A stretch of 64,000 nucleotides of DNA, taken from Paracoxiella cheracis. Its GTDB lineage: Bacteria > Pseudomonadota > Gammaproteobacteria > Coxiellales > Coxiellaceae. A model generated the notes under the pieces. That model was given only the letters and a program-made list of their open reading frames with translations. It was not told the DNA's origin and did no database searches. The position numbers were made by a program, and so were the translations under genes. The DNA is taken from positions 806,001 to 870,000 of the forward strand of contig NZ_CP186485.1 of assembly GCF_049348705.1 (NCBI RefSeq). Reading direction: 5' to 3'. This document shows, piece by piece, positions 55,581 through 64,000 of the stretch (within the stretch, counting starts at the first letter, position 1; each line of letters opens with the position of its first letter).

Positions 55581-56409
55581 TGAAGAGTGGATGCAATGGT
55601 TAAAACCCGTCATTTTACTCGCCAAAGAAGCCGGCGCAGGGATTCTAAATTATTATGGGCAGTCGTCTGATCAATTAAATGTTAGTCGCAAACAAGACAA
55701 TACGGTATTAACTGAAGCTGATTTATCCGCTCATGAAATTATCCAAACGGGTTTAAAACAATTAACGCCTGATATTCCGTTGGTGTCGGAAGAAGATGTA
55801 ATCGCCCCTTATTCAACGCGCTCGCAGTGGTCGCGATATTGGTTGGTCGACCCTTTAGACGGAACACGCGGATTTATCGAAAATCGAGATGAGTTTACTG
55901 TTAATATCGCATTGATTCAGCATCGTCGACCCGTTGTCGGTATCGTTTACGCTCCCGTTATGAAATTGCTTTATTTCGCGGTGCAGGGTGAGGGAGCGTA
56001 TAAACAAATAGCAGATCAAGATCCCGAAGCTATTCGTGTCTCTCGCATGAATTGGCAGTCTTTTCGTGTGCTACTGGGTCATTATTTGCATTCGTCTCGA
56101 TTGCTAAATTTATTCAAAGACATACATGAATGCCATATCATTCGCCTCAATAGCTCATTGAAATTTTGTTGGATTGCAGAAGGAAGAGGCGATATTTATC
56201 CGCGTTTTGGAGAAACCAGCGAATGGGATACGGCTGCATCGCAATGTATTTTGGAAGAAGCAGGTGGTGTCATAGTTGATTTCGACGGCGAAGCGCTGCA
56301 ATATAACACTAAAGATTCGCTCGTCAATCCACCGTTTGTTGCTATGGGGGATCCTACCCAAGCTGCAAAAGTTATCACACTTATCAAAGAGAAGAGGAGA
56401 CAAAAGTGA
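55573..56409 (+). CDS. cysQ: 3'(2'),5'-bisphosphate nucleotidase CysQ
   Basis: 278 residues. Inositol-monophosphatase fold: SEEDVIAPYSTR, metal-binding WLVDPLDGTRGFIENRDEFTVNIALI, and EWDTAASQCILEEAGG. Removes 3'-phosphoadenosine 5'-phosphate from sulfate assimilation or ACP turnover. Overlaps both nudE and mdh (4 bp), so tightly coupled. Confidence 0.94.
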   Translation: MGDEEWMQWLKPVILLAKEAGAGILNYYGQSSDQLNVSRKQDNTVLTEADLSAHEIIQTGLKQLTPDIPLVSEEDVIAPYSTRSQWSRYWLVDPLDGTRGFIENRDEFTVNIALIQHRRPVVGIVYAPVMKLLYFAVQGEGAYKQIADQDPEAIRVSRMNWQSFRVLLGHYLHSSRLLNLFKDIHECHIIRLNSSLKFCWIAEGRGDIYPRFGETSEWDTAASQCILEEAGGVIVDFDGEALQYNTKDSLVNPPFVAMGDPTQAAKVITLIKEKRRQK

Positions 56410-57395
56410 CAAAACACGTAAAAGTTGCTGTGAGTGGTTCAGCAGGTCAAATTGGTTATGCTTTATTGTTTCGCTTAGCCTCGGGTCAAGCGTTTGGTCC
56501 TGATGTCACTGTAGATTTACATTTATTAGAAGTTGAGCCCGCATTACCTGCGTTGAAAGGTTTAATCATGGAGTTAGAGGATTGTGCATTTCCTTTATTG
56601 CGCAACGTAAAAATGAGCGCTGATCCAAATGTTGCTTTTAAAGATGTAAATTGGACGATTTTAGTCGGTGCTGCTCCTCGCAAAGCAGGTATGGAGCGCT
56701 CCGATCTTTTAGAAAAAAATGGTGCTATCTTTAGAGCGCAGGGTAAGGCGATTAATGATAATGCGGCTGATGATGTGCGTGTATTTGTTGTTGGTAATCC
56801 TTGCAATACAAATTGCTTGATCGCGATGAATAATGCACCGGATGTTCCCAACGATCGTTTTTATGCGATGACGCGCCTGGATCAAAATCGCGCGATGGCA
56901 CAGCTTGCAATTAAAGCGGGCGTAACCGTCAACGACGTAAAAAACATCAATATTTGGGGCAATCATTCTTCCACACAATATCCCGATTTTTACCATGCCA
57001 TGATCAACGATAAACTGGTCACCGATGTTATTAAAGACGAAAATTGGTTAACCAAAGAATTTATTCCCATTATTCAGCAACGTGGTGCGGCTGTGATTAA
57101 AGCACGAGGTGCGTCTTCTGCTGCATCCGCTGCCAATGCTGCATTAAACAGCGTCTATAGTTTAGTGCACGATACACCTACTAACGAAAGTTATTCGGTG
57201 TGTTTATGTTCTCAAGGGGAATACGGTGTGGATGAGGGGTTAATATTTTCTTTTCCATGTCGCACAAAAAACGGCAAAGTGAATGTCATCACCGATATAA
57301 AACATAATGAATTTGGTCAAGAAAAATTAAAAGCAACTTTAGATGAGTTACGCAGTGAACGAGATGCTGTTAAAGAATTAGGATTAGTCGATTAG
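56406..57395 (+). CDS. mdh: Malate dehydrogenase (NAD)
   Basis: 329 residues, the cytosolic/long type. NAD loop VAVSGSAGQIGYALLFRLASG, VGAAPRKAGMERSDLL, VVGNPCNTNCLIAM, TRLDQNRA with catalytic Asp-Arg, NIWGNHSSTQYPDF with catalytic His. TCA cycle enzyme. ATGA-type overlap with cysQ. Confidence 0.96.
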   Translation: MTKHVKVAVSGSAGQIGYALLFRLASGQAFGPDVTVDLHLLEVEPALPALKGLIMELEDCAFPLLRNVKMSADPNVAFKDVNWTILVGAAPRKAGMERSDLLEKNGAIFRAQGKAINDNAADDVRVFVVGNPCNTNCLIAMNNAPDVPNDRFYAMTRLDQNRAMAQLAIKAGVTVNDVKNINIWGNHSSTQYPDFYHAMINDKLVTDVIKDENWLTKEFIPIIQQRGAAVIKARGASSAASAANAALNSVYSLVHDTPTNESYSVCLCSQGEYGVDEGLIFSFPCRTKNGKVNVITDIKHNEFGQEKLKATLDELRSERDAVKELGLVD

Positions 57396-57458
57396 GAATA
57401 ACTATTCGCTTTGGTGCTGAACGTTTTCTGTTACGATAAATTTTTTAAGAGGGTTAAT

Positions 57459-58307
57459 ATGGTTGCTTATGTTTTTCCTGGACAGGGTTCACAAAAAGTT
57501 GGAATGGGGCAAGATTTATTTACAGCATTCCCTGACACTGTCAGGCAAGCTGATGACATACTAGGTTATTCTATTGTTGATTTATGCACAAACGATCCTA
57601 ATCAAAAGCTCAATCAAACCCAATTCACACAACCAGCACTCTATATTGTGAATGCATTGGCTTATTATCAGAAACGAGAAACAGATGGTGTAAAACCTGA
57701 TTATGCTGCGGGTCATAGTTTGGGTGAATACAATGCGTTGTTGGCCGCTGAGGTTTTTGATTTTGAAACAGGGTTGAAATTGGTCCAAAAACGTGGTGAA
57801 TTAATGAGTCAAGCGCATGATGGCGGCATGGCAGCCGTAATTGGTTTAAGCGCAGACCAGCTAAATCAATTATTCCAAGAACATCATTTTTCTTCATTAT
57901 GTGTTGCAAATTATAATACTTATAATCAAATAGTCATTGCGGGTTCGAAAGAGGAAATAGATCAGGCTGCCTCGGTTTTTAAACAAATAGAGGGCGTGCG
58001 ATTTTTACCCTTAAAAACTAGTGGGGCCTTTCATTCACCATTCATGAAAGAAGCACAAAAACAATTTGAACGTTTTATTTCAGCATTCTCGTTTTCTTCC
58101 CCTAAAATCCCTGTTATCGCGAATGTAACTGCAAACCCTTATAAATCAGACGATGTGGCTGGATTGTTGTCAGAGCAGATTACGCATCCTGTCCGCTGGG
58201 TGGAAACAACCGAATATCTTATCGCACAAGGGGAAACAGATATCGTAGAAATAGGGCCGGGTAACGTCATAACGAACTTGATTCGACGCATTCGTAATAA
58301 GCAGTGA
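57459..58307 (+). CDS. Malonyl-type acyltransferase of the trans-AT polyketide class
   Basis: 282 residues from ATG at 57459, aagaggg 5 bp upstream. FabD-like fold: YVFPGQGSQKVGMG, active-site Ser in GHSLGEYNALLA, GAFHSPFM with catalytic His, VEIGPGNVIT. Phrases DDILGYSIVDLC, LNQTQFTQPALYIVNALAYY and FDFETGLKLVQKRGELMSQA follow discrete acyltransferases that serve trans-AT polyketide synthases (PksC/PedD type) more than housekeeping FabD, which also sits next to fabH/acpP. Here it is a single gene between mdh and a patatin. It may supply a PKS elsewhere, or hydrolyse stalled chains. Class assignment is from memory of motifs. Confidence 0.75.
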   Translation: MVAYVFPGQGSQKVGMGQDLFTAFPDTVRQADDILGYSIVDLCTNDPNQKLNQTQFTQPALYIVNALAYYQKRETDGVKPDYAAGHSLGEYNALLAAEVFDFETGLKLVQKRGELMSQAHDGGMAAVIGLSADQLNQLFQEHHFSSLCVANYNTYNQIVIAGSKEEIDQAASVFKQIEGVRFLPLKTSGAFHSPFMKEAQKQFERFISAFSFSSPKIPVIANVTANPYKSDDVAGLLSEQITHPVRWVETTEYLIAQGETDIVEIGPGNVITNLIRRIRNKQ

Positions 58308-58315
58308 CAAAAGGT

Positions 58316-58445
58316 TCTCAATTGCTTGCGTATCAGGATTGGGTGTCCTGTTTTTCGGGAATCAGCATCCCTGGCTGCTAAGTACCTCCATCGTACTTAC
58401 GCCCGCAAAACAGGACCCTCAATCCCTATGCCGCAATTGAAATTT
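58316..58445 (+). repeat. MITE-like repeat (family 2), copy e
   Basis: tctcaattgcttgcgtatc ... cctgtttttcgggaatc ... gctgctaagtacctcc ... gtacttacgcccgcaaaacagg ... gccgcaattgaaa. Full-length with both ends. Confidence 0.88.
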
Positions 58446-58528
58446 CTTATTGTAAGCGGAACGAATATAGTCCTTACGGTTATGCTAGAGTATGATTATG
58501 GTCTGTCATTCACGATAGGGATGCAAGA

Positions 58529-59641
58529 ATGAAACGAGCCATTTTCCTTTCAGGTGGTGGAGCACGCGGTGCTTATCAAGCGGGTGTCTTAAAAGCCATC
58601 GGTGAAATACTGAATACCCCAAAAATTCCTTTTCAAATTGTGAGTGGTGTCAGTGCCGGCTCAATCAATGCTGCTTATCTTGTCAATCATGCCGATAACT
58701 TTTCTGCGGGGATGAAAGATCTCGCTGAGCTCTGGTCGCAACTGCATTGCGGTAAAATTTTTCGTGTCGGAAATTTATCGTTGACACGTTCTGTTCTGCG
58801 AAATATATCCAGCATGATTATTCGTTGGCCAAAGGAAGGTGGGCAATATTTATTAGATACAACTCCGTTAAGGGAACTGCTCGATGAGCATTTAGACTAT
58901 TCAAGAATAAATCGCAACTTTGAACAAAATCTACTGTCATCATTTGAAGTAGCTGCCACCTGTTATGATGCGCCTGAAACAGTTTCATTTATTCAATCTA
59001 ACGAAGAGATTAATCACTGGGAAAAAATTCGTCATTCATCGCGAGTTACAAAAATACATTCTGACCACATCATGGCATCTGCAGCTTTTCCCTTGTTCTT
59101 TCCTGCCATAAAAATAGGTGTTTATCATTACGGCGATGGTGGTCTGCGACATTCGAATCCATTGCGCGCAGCAATTCGTCTTGGAGCCGATTCTATTTTA
59201 ATTATTGGTACTCGACGCGTCACCGTGACGAGAACAGGCATTCACACGGCACAGCCAGGTGAGGTAACTTTTGGGAAAGTATTAGGAACAATGTTGAATG
59301 CGCTTTTTCTCGATAACTTGGAACGAGATTTAAATATGTTGCTCCACATCAATACAAAACTTGACTTGATCCCTGATTTTGAGCGCAAAGCAGAGCTGTG
59401 GAAAAAAATAGATGTTTTATTTTTACGTCCCTCAGAAGATCTCGGTGAAATGGCTGAGGGTAAAGAGAAAGTACTGCCATCGTTTCTACGCTATTTACTG
59501 AATGCATTTGGATCGTCTACTCATTCCGGTGACTTTTTAAGTTTCTTGTTATTCGAATCTATTTATTGCAGGGAGCTGGCTGAGCTGGGTTATGACGATG
59601 TGATGGGGCAGAGAGAATCGATCGAGCGGTTCTTTGCGTAA
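58529..59641 (+). CDS. Patatin-like phospholipase
   Basis: 370 residues. Oxyanion loop GGGARGAYQAGVL, nucleophile elbow GVSAGSINA (Ser of GxSxG) and dyad Asp in DGGLRHSNPLRAA. Lipid acyl hydrolase. No signal peptide, so cytosolic or exported by a non-Sec route; patatins are common type IV effectors in Legionella (VipD type), but nothing here beyond the catalytic domain shows secretion. Confidence 0.9.
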   Translation: MKRAIFLSGGGARGAYQAGVLKAIGEILNTPKIPFQIVSGVSAGSINAAYLVNHADNFSAGMKDLAELWSQLHCGKIFRVGNLSLTRSVLRNISSMIIRWPKEGGQYLLDTTPLRELLDEHLDYSRINRNFEQNLLSSFEVAATCYDAPETVSFIQSNEEINHWEKIRHSSRVTKIHSDHIMASAAFPLFFPAIKIGVYHYGDGGLRHSNPLRAAIRLGADSILIIGTRRVTVTRTGIHTAQPGEVTFGKVLGTMLNALFLDNLERDLNMLLHINTKLDLIPDFERKAELWKKIDVLFLRPSEDLGEMAEGKEKVLPSFLRYLLNAFGSSTHSGDFLSFLLFESIYCRELAELGYDDVMGQRESIERFFA

Positions 59642-59663
59642 TTAGATCACACTGTGCTATAAT
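59634..59663 (+). promoter_or_regulatory. Candidate promoter of the ABC-F gene
   Basis: ttgcgt (59634-59639), 18-bp spacer, tataat (59658-59663), overlapping the patatin stop codon. About 118 bp of leader precede the ABC-F start. Confidence 0.5.
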
Positions 59664-59780
59664 AAAGGCTGTTTTTCACTACTCTTACGAGGTATTAGTC
59701 CCGTGCGTAATTAATCTTTTTCATAGTGGCTTTGTATGACGAACGAAGCCTGGAATTCACCTTCTGAAAAGAGATCAAGC

Positions 59781-61394
59781 ATGGCGACAACACCTCAAAT
59801 CATTCTGAACAATCTATCCTTTCATTTGGATCAAACTCCAGTTCGATTCAGCGGGGTCAACTTAACTTTTGAATCGCTAAAGTACGGTATTGTCGGGCGC
59901 AATGGTGTCGGCAAAACGACCTTTCTTAAATTAATACTAGGAAGGTTATTACCGGATAGCGGCACCGTGCTGAGTTCAGGGCACATTATTTATAGTCCAC
60001 AGTCACATACCTCTATCGATCGCTTTGCAACGATTGCTGAAGTTCTAGAGGTCGCCTCAATTTTACAGGCTATTAAGCGAATTAATGATGGCAGCATTAA
60101 TGAAAATGATTTTGAGAGAGTGCGTGATCAATGGGATATTGAAAAACGTATTGAAGATGCGCTTAGTGCGTTTAATCTATGGCCGATGGATATTAGTCAG
60201 TTATTTCATGAATTAAGTGGTGGGCAAAAAACCAAGGTACTACTTGCCAAAACGTTAATATTCAAAGCCGATTTTATTCTCTTTGATGAGCCTACCAATA
60301 ATCTGGATGCAAGAGGGCGTGATGTTTTATATCAATATGTTGAAAATTCACTGAAAGGAATGCTCATCGTTAGCCACGATAGAGCTTTATTAAATCGATG
60401 TGACAGAATTATTGAAATAAACACAAAAGGAATTGATCTCTATGGTGGAAATTACGATTTTTATAAAGAACAAAAAAAGATAAAGCAGCAAGCACTAGAA
60501 CAAGAAATACAAGCACGTTCTGAAATTTTAACAAAATCAAAGCAGGCTATACAAACTCGGATGGAACGGCATCAACAACATGAATCTCGTGGGCGAAAAG
60601 AAAAAATAAAACAAATTAAAGGAAAGGGTAGTTACAACAAAATTGAAATCAAATCAAAAAAGGGCAGAAGTGAAAGTACCAATCGCCGTATTAGATTGCA
60701 AGCTGACCGTAAATTAACAGTCGTAAATGCCGAGTTATCAGCAGCTCTTGCTAAACTTGAGGTGCAAGAAGAATTAAATATAAATCTTGAGAATACAAAA
60801 ATTCCGAGCGGCAAAACTGTTATCCAGATTGAGAATCTCTATTTTGGCTATGATAAAAAAGAGAGCCTCATTAATGATTTCAATTTAACACTGGTAGGGC
60901 CGAATCGTATTGCTATCATGGGTCCGAATGGATGTGGGAAGTCGACGTTAATCCAGCTCATCAGAGGATTGCTATCTCCTTGTAGAGGTAAGATAAGCAT
61001 CGGTGTCGATAGCATTGCCTATCTAGACCAAACAGTTAGTTTTCTGGACTCCAATACCAGCATTGTTGAAAACTATTTACGATTAAACCCAGATGCTAAG
61101 CCTTTTGATGCTTATTTTGCGCTAGCTTCTTTTAAGTTTCGTAATAAAGAGGCAGAAAAATTGGTGAGTCAATTGAGTGGTGGTGAAAGAATGCGGGCAG
61201 GTCTTGCTGTGAGTCTCATGGCATCCCATGCCCCAAAAATTATTATTCTTGATGAGCCGACGAATCATCTTGATTTAGAAACTATTGAAGCCGTTGAAGA
61301 GGCCTTAAACCTCTATCAAGGAGCGATTTTAGCTGTTTCGCATGATGATACCTTTTTAGAAAATATCGGGATTAAACATAAAATTTCTTTATAA
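59781..61394 (+). CDS. ABC-F family ATPase
   Basis: 537 residues from ATG at 59781 (frame open from 59736). Two nucleotide-binding domains without membrane segments: Walker A GRNGVGKTTFLK and GPNGCGKSTLIQ, signatures LSGGQKTKVLLAK and LSGGERMRAGLAV, Walker B FILFDEPTNNLDA and IIILDEPTNHLDL. The Lys/Gln-rich linker (residues about 230-320) is the P-site tRNA interaction motif region. Acts on the ribosome: translation factor or antibiotic-protection type; subtype not decidable. Confidence 0.9.
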   Translation: MATTPQIILNNLSFHLDQTPVRFSGVNLTFESLKYGIVGRNGVGKTTFLKLILGRLLPDSGTVLSSGHIIYSPQSHTSIDRFATIAEVLEVASILQAIKRINDGSINENDFERVRDQWDIEKRIEDALSAFNLWPMDISQLFHELSGGQKTKVLLAKTLIFKADFILFDEPTNNLDARGRDVLYQYVENSLKGMLIVSHDRALLNRCDRIIEINTKGIDLYGGNYDFYKEQKKIKQQALEQEIQARSEILTKSKQAIQTRMERHQQHESRGRKEKIKQIKGKGSYNKIEIKSKKGRSESTNRRIRLQADRKLTVVNAELSAALAKLEVQEELNINLENTKIPSGKTVIQIENLYFGYDKKESLINDFNLTLVGPNRIAIMGPNGCGKSTLIQLIRGLLSPCRGKISIGVDSIAYLDQTVSFLDSNTSIVENYLRLNPDAKPFDAYFALASFKFRNKEAEKLVSQLSGGERMRAGLAVSLMASHAPKIIILDEPTNHLDLETIEAVEEALNLYQGAILAVSHDDTFLENIGIKHKISL

Positions 61395-61438
61395 ATAAGA
61401 GTGCCTCTTGAAATCTATTTTGAGCTAACTACATAGCG

Positions 61439-61566
61439 TTCAATTGCAGTAAAGAGCTTAGAATTAATGTTTTGCGGTGGTAAAAGTACTATAGAGGTAC
61501 TAAGTAGCCTACAGATGGCACCTCCCGAAAACACAAATATCTTCTCGTATTGGCAAGCAATTGAAA
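61439..61566 (-). repeat. Variant MITE-like repeat (family 2b), copy g
   Basis: ttcaattgc ... gttttgcggtgg ... agaggtactaagtagc ... gatggcacctcccgaaaacac ... cttctcgtattggcaagcaattgaaa. Same layout as family 2 but diverged; shares its right end with the fragment at 8101-8150. Confidence 0.7.
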
Positions 61567-61649
61567 ATCGAAACGCCTGAGCAACCCAAAAGCTTGCTAG
61601 GGACTTGGATGAAACTTGACAAGCAGTCAACGTCGCCTACAATATACCG

Positions 61650-62321
61650 ATGGAATATAGCTGGAAACAGGTCTTTCAATCCAATCTCAAATATCTTTTT
61701 TTGGGAACGCTAATCTTTCTATTTGTTTTTCAGCAGATTAATCTGCATATACTCGTATTTTTCCAGCATCGACCCGAGTCGATCATACCGTATGACCCCT
61801 TGCTTAGATTCATCACGCCACGCCCGATTAATTTTGAGCTGAATTTATTTTCTTACGCAACCTTGTTGCTGTTATTGTTGTATTTATTGAGACAGCCGCG
61901 TGTATTGCTGATTGTTTTGCACGCATTACTAATGATGTGGATGCTGCGCTGGTTTACTATGTATTTATTGCCTTTAGCAACGCCACCACATAAGGTGCCG
62001 TTGGACGATGTTATTGCCTATTCTCATTATACTATTTCGCGTGACTTGTTTTTCTCTGGCCACACAGCCACATTAGTCATCATGTTATGTGCAATCAAAA
62101 ATCGCTGGGTATTTATTGGTGCCGCTATGATGACCTTGCTGGTTATTGCGCTGTTATTGATTGGGCATCAACATTACTTGTTAGATATTATTTGCGCGCC
62201 ATTTTTTGCTGTTATTTGTTATCAAGCTTCCGCACGTTTGAGCCAATTTCTCGTGCCGTTGTTATTACACAGTAAAAAAGAAATACCCGAGTCTGAAATT
62301 ATAGATAAAATCGCTGAATAA
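61650..62321 (+). CDS. PAP2/sphingomyelin-synthase-like membrane phosphotransferase
   Basis: 223 residues, about six membrane helices. Motifs RDLFFSGHTATLVIML and GHQHYLLDIICAP correspond to D3 (C/R-D-x3-SGHT) and D4 (HY-x2-D) of sphingomyelin synthases, with the His-His-Asp triad intact. Family (PAP2_C) transfers a phospho-headgroup onto ceramide or diacylglycerol, or hydrolyses lipid phosphates. Ends back to back with the minus-strand GNAT gene. A role in sphingolipid remodelling is inference from motif and neighbours. Confidence 0.75.
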   Translation: MEYSWKQVFQSNLKYLFLGTLIFLFVFQQINLHILVFFQHRPESIIPYDPLLRFITPRPINFELNLFSYATLLLLLLYLLRQPRVLLIVLHALLMMWMLRWFTMYLLPLATPPHKVPLDDVIAYSHYTISRDLFFSGHTATLVIMLCAIKNRWVFIGAAMMTLLVIALLLIGHQHYLLDIICAPFFAVICYQASARLSQFLVPLLLHSKKEIPESEIIDKIAE

Positions 62322-63455
62322 TTAGAGCGGCATTTCATAGATGCGATAGGTTTTGTAGCATTTTGCACCGAGGCTCTCGATGGCGGAATTCATCGCATAA
62401 TTATTTTCTAAGATCCAGGATAGTTCTGCTGCACGTGCGTTTAATTCACGCATTACGGCTTCAGTTTTTTGATACAGAATCGGCGCAAGCCCAGCGGCTT
62501 GGTATTGTTTTTTGACGCCTAGCGTAATAATGCGATAGGTATCGATAGACGGTTTTACTTTTGTAAACCACAACAGTTTTATGAGGCCAAACGGCAGTAA
62601 CCGACCATTGCGAATGCGTTTGGTAATTTGATTTAAATTGGGTACGGCGAGGCTGAAGCCAACGGGTTCGCCATCGACTTCCACCATGACGCAGAGTCGT
62701 GGATCAATAATTGCTTTGAGTTCTTTTGACATGTGGTCGAACTCAGCGCGTGTCATCGGCACAAAGCCCCAGTTTTTTTCCCAGGCATTGTTATAGATTT
62801 CAAATAATCGATCCACTTCATTTTTAAAATCTTTCAGGTTTAACGAACGAAAGGTATAGCGTTTTTGTGCAATTTTTTTATTGGCAATGCGCACACGGCG
62901 TTCATCAACGGCATTGTCTTTTGTCGTGCCTAACCATGCAAAGAGATCTTTTGCCTTATTGAAACCATATTGGTCGACGAGTTTGGCATAATAGGGTGGG
63001 TTCATCGGCATCATAAAATAAGGTTCGTATTCAAAACCTGAAACTTGCAGGCCGCATTCATGGTTAGTGGATGGATTCATGGGGCCGCGTAATACATTCA
63101 TGCCGTTTTCTTCACCCCATTTTTTTACGGCATTGAATAGTAACTGGCTCACCGCTTCATCTTCAATCGCTTCAAAAAAACCCCAGAAGCAAGCTTTTTC
63201 ATGGTGAAAGCTGTTGTGATTGTCGTCGATGACACCGGCGATGCGTCCAACGCAACGTTTATTGTCGTACACATTCCACATTTTTAATTGGCTGTGTTGA
63301 TAAAAAGGATTTTTTTTAACATTGAGGTAATCCTTAACTGCCATCCGCAAGGGCGGAATCCAGTTGGGATCTTGTTTGAATAATTTCCAGGGTAGGTTAA
63401 TAAAATCACGAAACTGCGGCTGTGTCTTTACGCATTTCAATGTCAGGTTTTTCAT
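62322..63455 (-). CDS. GNAT-like N-acyltransferase, candidate bacterial ceramide synthase
   Basis: 377 residues from ATG at 63455 (MKNLTLKCVKTQPQFRDF; frame opens further upstream). Blocks WKLFKQDPNWIPPLRMAVKDYLN, VGRIAGVIDDNHN, FWGFFEAIEDE, LRGPMNPSTNHECGLQV, GLAPILYQKTEAVMREL and WILENNYAMNSAIESLGAKCYKTYRIYE (acyl-CoA-type GNAT fold). This family contains the bacterial ceramide synthase found beside serine palmitoyltransferase in Caulobacter. It overlaps the alpha-oxoamine synthase gene by about 50 bp, supporting joint function. Confidence 0.7.
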   Translation of the reverse strand: MKNLTLKCVKTQPQFRDFINLPWKLFKQDPNWIPPLRMAVKDYLNVKKNPFYQHSQLKMWNVYDNKRCVGRIAGVIDDNHNSFHHEKACFWGFFEAIEDEAVSQLLFNAVKKWGEENGMNVLRGPMNPSTNHECGLQVSGFEYEPYFMMPMNPPYYAKLVDQYGFNKAKDLFAWLGTTKDNAVDERRVRIANKKIAQKRYTFRSLNLKDFKNEVDRLFEIYNNAWEKNWGFVPMTRAEFDHMSKELKAIIDPRLCVMVEVDGEPVGFSLAVPNLNQITKRIRNGRLLPFGLIKLLWFTKVKPSIDTYRIITLGVKKQYQAAGLAPILYQKTEAVMRELNARAAELSWILENNYAMNSAIESLGAKCYKTYRIYEMPL

Positions 63456-64000
63456 GAGTGCATCCCAAATAATTCCATATTTCAATAATTGCTTTAGCAG
63501 AGTAATCCAGTTGTTCTTTTTGATGGCTGCAGTTAATGAACAAACGTAATCTCGCTTTATTTTTTGCAACGCTAGGGAAAATTAAAGGATAAACTAAGAT
63601 CCCTTTTTCTTTTAATAGCCAACAAAATTCAACAGCTTTGTCACTATCGCCAACCATGATTGGAATGATGGGTGTATTGTGATTTTCACCGATATCGACA
63701 TTTGCATTTTGCAGCGCTGTTCTCATATAACGTGCATTATCATGTAACTGGGTAACGCGCTCAGGTTCTTGTTGTAATAATTTTAACGAGGCCAAGGCGG
63801 CTGCGGTGTTGGCGGGTGTAATACCGGCGGAATATAAAAATCCGTCTGCATTGAATTTTAAAAATTCGACGAGCTCTTTCGAGCCAGCGATATAGCCACC
63901 ACAGCTAGCGAGTGCTTTGCTCAATGTGCCCATCCAGATGTCTACATCGTTTGGATCTATACCAAAGTGCTCTTGGATGCCACGACCGGTTTTACCGAGT
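63406..64000 (-). CDS. Alpha-oxoamine synthase (serine palmitoyltransferase / KBL family), 3' part
   Basis: Open from the right window edge to the stop at 63406. Fold-type I PLP enzyme: KTGRGIQEHFGIDPNDVDIWMGTLSKALASCGGYIAG, where the Lys of TLSKA binds PLP, then FLYSAGITPANTAAALASL and the C-terminal VYPLIFPSVAKNKARLRLFINCSH. Members: serine palmitoyltransferase, KBL, AonS/HemA. The paired GNAT-like gene favours serine palmitoyltransferase, the first step of sphingolipid synthesis, but the substrate-binding N-terminus is outside the window. Confidence 0.8.
   Translation of the reverse strand, partial: LGKTGRGIQEHFGIDPNDVDIWMGTLSKALASCGGYIAGSKELVEFLKFNADGFLYSAGITPANTAAALASLKLLQQEPERVTQLHDNARYMRTALQNANVDIGENHNTPIIPIMVGDSDKAVEFCWLLKEKGILVYPLIFPSVAKNKARLRLFINCSHQKEQLDYSAKAIIEIWNYLGCTHEKPDIEMRKDTAAVS

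Noticed and set aside
57411..58307. Calling the acyltransferase fabD outright
   Set aside because: Motifs fit the trans-AT class better and no fab genes are near; the symbol was withheld.
1..64000. tRNA, rRNA and riboswitches
   Set aside because: I looked for cloverleaf and rRNA-like sequence in the intergenic regions and saw none that I could support by eye.

Overview
The window looks like a chromosomal stretch of a gammaproteobacterium of the Legionellales, probably Coxiellaceae-like and host-associated. The basis is the gene order (leuS-lptE-holA-nadD-rsfS-mrdA-rodA-mltB; miaB-phoH-ybeY and corC-lnt), a CBU_0592-type small membrane protein, a DUF2797 protein, an eukaryote-style CaaX protein and a heavy load of insertion sequences. 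This placement is inference from gene content; no rRNA, tRNA or CRISPR array was seen.

Layout. 1-400: end of an htpX-like protease. 408-1933: a LuxR-type regulator bracketed by two inverted copies of a 249-bp repeat (called R249 here). 2228-13259: a minus-strand cell-envelope and housekeeping run from leuS to mltB and a TPR-methyltransferase. 13391-20769: an accessory island with a TraI_2-like protein lacking its HD residues, then an IS3-family element that has swallowed three further ISs and one R249 copy. 20847-21275: a small protein ending in a CaaX box. 21295-29657: lnt, corC, two MFS transporters (one split by R249), ybeY, phoH, miaB. 29748-31939: a secreted Cys-rich protein and an APC permease. 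32704-40640: an M17 aminopeptidase followed by a fatty-acid beta-oxidation operon. 40599-46850: cinA-like, fdxA, bolA, grxD and a 1163-residue flavoprotein. 46912-49010: a MITE-like repeat broken by a second IS4-family copy carrying its own R249. 49098-61394: glpE, nadA, a thioredoxin-like ferredoxin, DUF2797, monooxygenase, hemW, nudE, cysQ, mdh, an acyltransferase of the trans-AT type, a patatin and an ABC-F protein. 61650-64000: a sphingomyelin-synthase-like PAP2 protein convergent with a GNAT-like acyltransferase and an alpha-oxoamine synthase, which together look like a sphingolipid pathway.

The most unusual feature is R249: eight near-identical, structured, visibly GC-rich 249-bp copies in 64 kb. 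Three insertion sites can be compared with an uninterrupted sequence in this same window (the two IS4 copies against each other, and a split MFS gene against its own reading frame and its paralogue). All three show exact insertion with no target duplication. Seven of eight copies point the same way. R249 carries no transposase gene and I do not recognise it. A second, MITE-like family of about 130 bp with caattgaaat-type ends is also scattered through the window.
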